Shown here: in pieces, positions 5,138 to 7,481 of the stretch
How the letters are laid out: each line of letters opens with the position of its first letter
How positions within the stretch are numbered: position 1 is the first letter of the stretch
NCBI GenBank assembly: GCA_035495555.1
Contig: DATJFQ010000012.1
Span: 1 to 7,481 of the forward strand
Reading direction: 5' to 3'
Length of the DNA stretch: 7,481 nt
Origin: DATJFQ01 sp035495555
GTDB lineage: Bacteria > Acidobacteriota > Vicinamibacteria > Vicinamibacterales > 2-12-FULL-66-21
The notes under the pieces: generated by a model
What the model was told of the DNA's origin: nothing
What the model saw: only the letters and a program-made list of their open reading frames with translations
The model's database searches: none
Position numbers and translations under genes: made by a program

Positions 5138-7366
5138 TCAACGCGAGTGGTCGAGCCAGGCGCGCGCCTGAGCGATCTGGCCTGCATAGGAGGACGGCGG
5201 AGCGGATTGGACGAAGAACTCGAGCGCGGCGCGCGCCTGCGGCGCCCGCCCCGCATTTGCGTTCGCGACAGCCAGTGCGAAGATGCGGCCGAATTCCGAA
5301 GGATCCCCCGCGGCCGCTTCCTTCCAGTGCGCGGCGGCGTCCGCTGTCCGCCCATCGTCGAGCGCCATGGCTGCGAGCGAGCTGTGCGCGCGGGGAAACG
5401 CCGGGTCGCGCGTCAGTGCCGCCTGGAACGCTGCGCGGGCGGGCTCGCGGCGGTTCGCCATCAGCTGCACCGTGCCTTCGTCGACGAGCAGTTGCGGGTC
5501 AGCCGAATCGAAGGTGCGCGCACGTTCGAGCAAGGCGATCGCGCGATCGAAGGTGCCCGCACGAGCCGAAGCGAGCGCGAGCGTACGGATCACCTCGACG
5601 TCGGCGTCATCGGAGGACGTGAGCGGGGTGAGGATCGCCACTGCCTCGCGGGTGTCGCCATGCTGGGTCAGTGACGCGCCGAGCATCGACGCGATCTGCG
5701 GATTGTCAGGGGCCAGCACATGGGCGCGTTTGAAAGACGCGATGGCCGACGGGAGATCGCCGGTCTCGCGCTGGAGCTGTGCCAGTTCCAGCCACGCGAG
5801 CGGCATCGCGGCATGCGCCTCCGCGATCCGGCGCGCCTCCGACAGCGCGCGCGACGTGTCGCCGGCCGTATACGCGGAGACGACGTTCTGCAGATCACGA
5901 TCGATGCCGATCAGCTGCTTCGGGTCGTCGGCGGCCGTGTAGTGCGAGCGGGGTGCGGCAGCACCACCGATGTAGCCAAGCGCCTGCAGACGAGACGCGG
6001 TGTCCGCCCGCTCTGCGCGCCGGGCGGCGGGGGTCGTCGGAAACGATTGGAGAAGCGAGCGGAGCGCCGCGACGTCTGCCGTGCGAGCCTCCGCGAGATT
6101 GCGCCGTTCGCCGGGATCCGCCGCGAGATCGTACAGCTCGGGAATCGGCAGTTCTATGAACTTGAGCGTGCCGCGGCGCACGCCGCGCAGAGGCGCCCAG
6201 CCGCGGTTGAGCGCGCCTGAAAGCGCTTCGAAGTACGACGTCGGCGTGTCGGTGTGCGGCGTCCGTGCGCTGCGTCCATCGATCTCCTGCGGGAGCGGCA
6301 CGCCCGCGAGATCGAGGATCGTCGGCGCCACGTCGATCTGGCGTATCACGTCGTCGCGCACGCCCGGGTCCAGGCGGCCCGGCGCATAGACGACCAACGG
6401 CACGTGGAGCGTCGCTTCGTAGGCGAAGATCCCGTGCGTAGACTCGCCATGCTCGCCGAGCGACTCGCCGTGGTCCGCCGTCAGGACGACGATGGGACGC
6501 GTGGTTGCGCCGTTCTCCACTATCGGCTGGAGCAGCGGCGCGAGCGCGGCGTCGGCAGCCGCGACCTCTCCTTCATATGCGTTGTCCGCGAACCGCGAGG
6601 CATACGGTTCGGGCGGGGTGTACGGAAAGTGCGGCTCGTAGAGATGGACCCAACAGAAGGTGGGCCGATCGTGAGGGGCATCGAGCCATGCGCGCGCGCG
6701 CGCCACAGTCGCCGCGCCCGCGCGCTCCTGTTCGAGAAAAGCGGGCCGCGGTGATTCGGACAGGCGATCGTCGTAGATGTCGAATCCGCGCGCCAGTCCG
6801 AACCGCGCGTCGAGCGGAAACGCGCTGACGAAGGCACCGGTGCGGTATCCGCGGCTGCGCAGCAGCGTCGCGAGCGTGTCGACATCTGCGGGGAATCGAA
6901 AGCCCGCGTTGTCGCGGACGCCGTGTGCGAATGGATAACGCCCCGAGAGGAGCGTCGCATGCGAGGGCAGCGTCAACGGCGTCTGCGCGTCGGCGTGCGT
7001 GAATCGCACGCCTGCGGCGGCGAGACGATCGATCCACGGCGTCGGGTTGCCTTGCTGCCCGTACGCGCCCACCGCGTCCGCTCTCAGCGTGTCGATCGTC
7101 ACAAAAAGGATGTCGGGCCGGGTGTTCGCGGGCGTGGGTGTGGCGGCCGGAGCGCGCGATGAGGCACTTTTGAACAACGTCAAAGACGCCACGAACAGCG
7201 CTACCGCCACGATCATAGTGAGGCCCAGTAAGGCCTCTCTGGGGTACCGGCCGGGCGGGGGTGTTTGTGGCCGGGCTGGCCGTTTGCGTGTTTTTGGGCC
7301 GGATTTCGTCACGGTTGGGCCATGGCCGGCCTGCCCGGCCGACGCCCCGACGTTTTCTCTTGACAA
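5138..7366 (-). CDS. Membrane-anchored alkaline-phosphatase-superfamily ('sulfatase-like') hydrolase/transferase with C-terminal TPR domain
   Basis: This 742-residue protein has a basic cytoplasmic tail (KTRKRPARP), one transmembrane helix (about 45-65), a Pro/Ala linker (68-83), a sulfatase-fold domain (about 84-465) and six or seven TPRs (about 490-725). Sulfatase-fold marks are TIDTLRAD (Asp92, metal), TLPSHATLLSG (132-142), WVHLYEPHFPY (239-249), TADHGESLGEHGE (Asp298, His299), STHG (His311), YDLAADPGE..NL (412-424) and the family's terminal LQALGYIGG (460-468). The nucleophile position of the CxPSR sulfatase signature is Thr132 and the Arg is His136. Formylglycine cannot form, so a true sulfatase is unlikely; Thr serves in related phosphodiesterases and phosphotransferases such as LtaS. 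Catalytic and TPR parts should lie outside the cytoplasm. It is the first gene of the operon. The start is uncertain: TTG at 7366 has no spaced ribosome site, and GTG at 7312 (residue 19) is an equal choice that keeps all domains. Confidence 0.9.
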   Translation of the reverse strand: MSRENVGASAGQAGHGPTVTKSGPKTRKRPARPQTPPPGRYPREALLGLTMIVAVALFVASLTLFKSASSRAPAATPTPANTRPDILFVTIDTLRADAVGAYGQQGNPTPWIDRLAAAGVRFTHADAQTPLTLPSHATLLSGRYPFAHGVRDNAGFRFPADVDTLATLLRSRGYRTGAFVSAFPLDARFGLARGFDIYDDRLSESPRPAFLEQERAGAATVARARAWLDAPHDRPTFCWVHLYEPHFPYTPPEPYASRFADNAYEGEVAAADAALAPLLQPIVENGATTRPIVVLTADHGESLGEHGESTHGIFAYEATLHVPLVVYAPGRLDPGVRDDVIRQIDVAPTILDLAGVPLPQEIDGRSARTPHTDTPTSYFEALSGALNRGWAPLRGVRRGTLKFIELPIPELYDLAADPGERRNLAEARTADVAALRSLLQSFPTTPAARRAERADTASRLQALGYIGGAAAPRSHYTAADDPKQLIGIDRDLQNVVSAYTAGDTSRALSEARRIAEAHAAMPLAWLELAQLQRETGDLPSAIASFKRAHVLAPDNPQIASMLGASLTQHGDTREAVAILTPLTSSDDADVEVIRTLALASARAGTFDRAIALLERARTFDSADPQLLVDEGTVQLMANRREPARAAFQAALTRDPAFPRAHSSLAAMALDDGRTADAAAHWKEAAAGDPSEFGRIFALAVANANAGRAPQARAALEFFVQSAPPSSYAGQIAQARAWLDHSR
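7324..7340. promoter_or_regulatory. GC-rich hairpin at the 5' end of the hydrolase gene
   Basis: GGCCGG (7324-7329) and CCGGCC (7335-7340) can pair across a 5-nt loop, next to a second palindrome GGCCATGGCC (7318-7327). If translation starts at TTG 7366 this is coding; if at GTG 7312 it lies 12-28 nt upstream of the start and could hinder ribosome entry. GC-rich palindromes are common in such DNA, so a role is only a possibility. Confidence 0.3.
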
Positions 7367-7387
7367 CCTTGTAAGGGTACCAATAAT
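7360..7387 (+). promoter_or_regulatory. Sigma70-like promoter toward the rightward gene
   Basis: A perfect TTGACA -35 box (7360-7365) is followed after 16 bp by AATAAT (7382-7387), five of six matches to TATAAT. Transcription would start near 7394 and leave a leader of about 60 nt before ATG 7456. The local AT-rich base content contrasts sharply with the genes and supports a real control region. The -35 box overlaps the TTG candidate start of the leftward hydrolase gene. Confidence 0.65.
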
Positions 7388-7411
7388 ACAACTTTCTTAA
7401 GTAGATTTAAG
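7383..7411 (-). promoter_or_regulatory. Candidate leftward promoter of the four-gene operon
   Basis: On the minus strand TATTAT (7388 to 7383) matches the -10 consensus at five of six positions. With a 17-bp spacer the -35 position is CTTAAA (7411 to 7406), only three of six, so the promoter would be weak or activator-dependent. It would start transcripts near 7376, almost at TTG 7366, giving a nearly leaderless message, or a leader of about 65 nt if GTG 7312 is used. Its -10 shares bases with the rightward promoter's -10. Confidence 0.45.
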
Positions 7412-7413
7412 AA
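7394..7413. promoter_or_regulatory. Inverted repeat, possible operator between divergent promoters
   Basis: TTCTTAA (7394-7400) and TTAAGAA (7407-7413) are perfect 7-bp inverted arms with a 6-bp centre. The 13-bp centre-to-centre distance between arms is roughly one helical turn, as expected for a dimeric DNA-binding regulator. It covers the predicted start of the rightward transcript and the spacer and -35 region of the leftward promoter, so one bound protein could control both. No regulator gene is in the window. Confidence 0.5.
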
Positions 7414-7455
7414 CCTCGACGTACGTTTCGAACCACCCGTTGGAGGGCCTGCTCG

Positions 7456-7481
7456 ATGCGATCTCGGCAGTTGATCCTCGC
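7456..7481 (+). CDS. Start of a divergent gene, N-terminal fragment only
   Basis: ATG at 7456 follows GGAGGG (7442-7447) with an 8-nt spacer, a very good ribosome site, and lies downstream of the rightward promoter at 7360-7387. Only MRSRQLIL plus part of a ninth codon is visible. Two arginines followed by a hydrophobic run could be the opening of a signal peptide or membrane helix, but eight residues cannot identify a family. The gene runs out of the window and is transcribed away from the operon, sharing its control region. Confidence 0.6.

Noticed and set aside
7318..7340. Rho-independent terminator at the GC-rich palindromes
   Set aside because: There is no adjoining T-run in the needed position, and it lies at the start of the operon rather than at a gene end.
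5138..7366. Classical formylglycine-dependent sulfatase
   Set aside because: The catalytic position is Thr and the following Arg is His, so the maturation motif is absent.

Overview
The window is dense, GC-rich bacterial DNA. It is dominated by one four-gene operon on the minus strand, read from about 7366 down to 301. Exported TPR proteins, an FG-GAP/ASPIC-UnbV (CRTAC1-like) propeller protein and a 'sulfatase-like' hydrolase fused to TPRs, together with the high GC, suggest an Acidobacteriota-type genome, possibly the Vicinamibacteria. This rests on gene style only; there is no rRNA or other phylogenetic marker. No tRNA, rRNA, CRISPR array, insertion sequence or phage gene is visible.

Layout from left to right: the last 55 codons of a plus-strand gene (2-166), probably a ChbG/HpnK- or polysaccharide-deacetylase-like enzyme; a short convergent gap (167-300) filled by a 7-bp tandem repeat and two nested inverted repeats; then the operon, in transcription order from the right. 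(1) 5138-7366 is a membrane-anchored alkaline-phosphatase-superfamily enzyme with a C-terminal TPR domain. (2) 2894-5134 is a secreted protein made almost wholly of TPRs. (3) 1953-2897 is a second, smaller secreted TPR protein. (4) 301-1956 is a secreted seven-blade-like FG-GAP/VCBS protein ending in an ASPIC/UnbV domain. The junctions are a 3-nt gap and two ATGA overlaps, so the genes are almost certainly co-transcribed and translationally coupled.

Upstream of the operon (7360-7481) is a compact divergent control region. A good sigma70-like promoter faces right toward a new gene starting at 7456. A TATTAT box faces left toward the operon, and its position overlaps the rightward -10. A 7-bp inverted repeat (7394-7413) lies where one bound protein could affect both promoters.

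All four operon products are predicted to work outside the cytoplasm: one by a single N-terminal transmembrane helix, three by signal peptides. Together they carry more than thirty TPR-like helical hairpins, one calcium-binding propeller-like surface protein and one hydrolase or transferase whose nucleophile position is Thr rather than the Cys/Ser of true sulfatases. The reasonable inference is a periplasmic or cell-surface assembly built on TPR scaffolds, with the enzyme acting on a phospho- or sulfo-ester in the envelope or in extracellular polymers. The substrate cannot be read from the sequence. This gene set is the best candidate here for an undescribed system.
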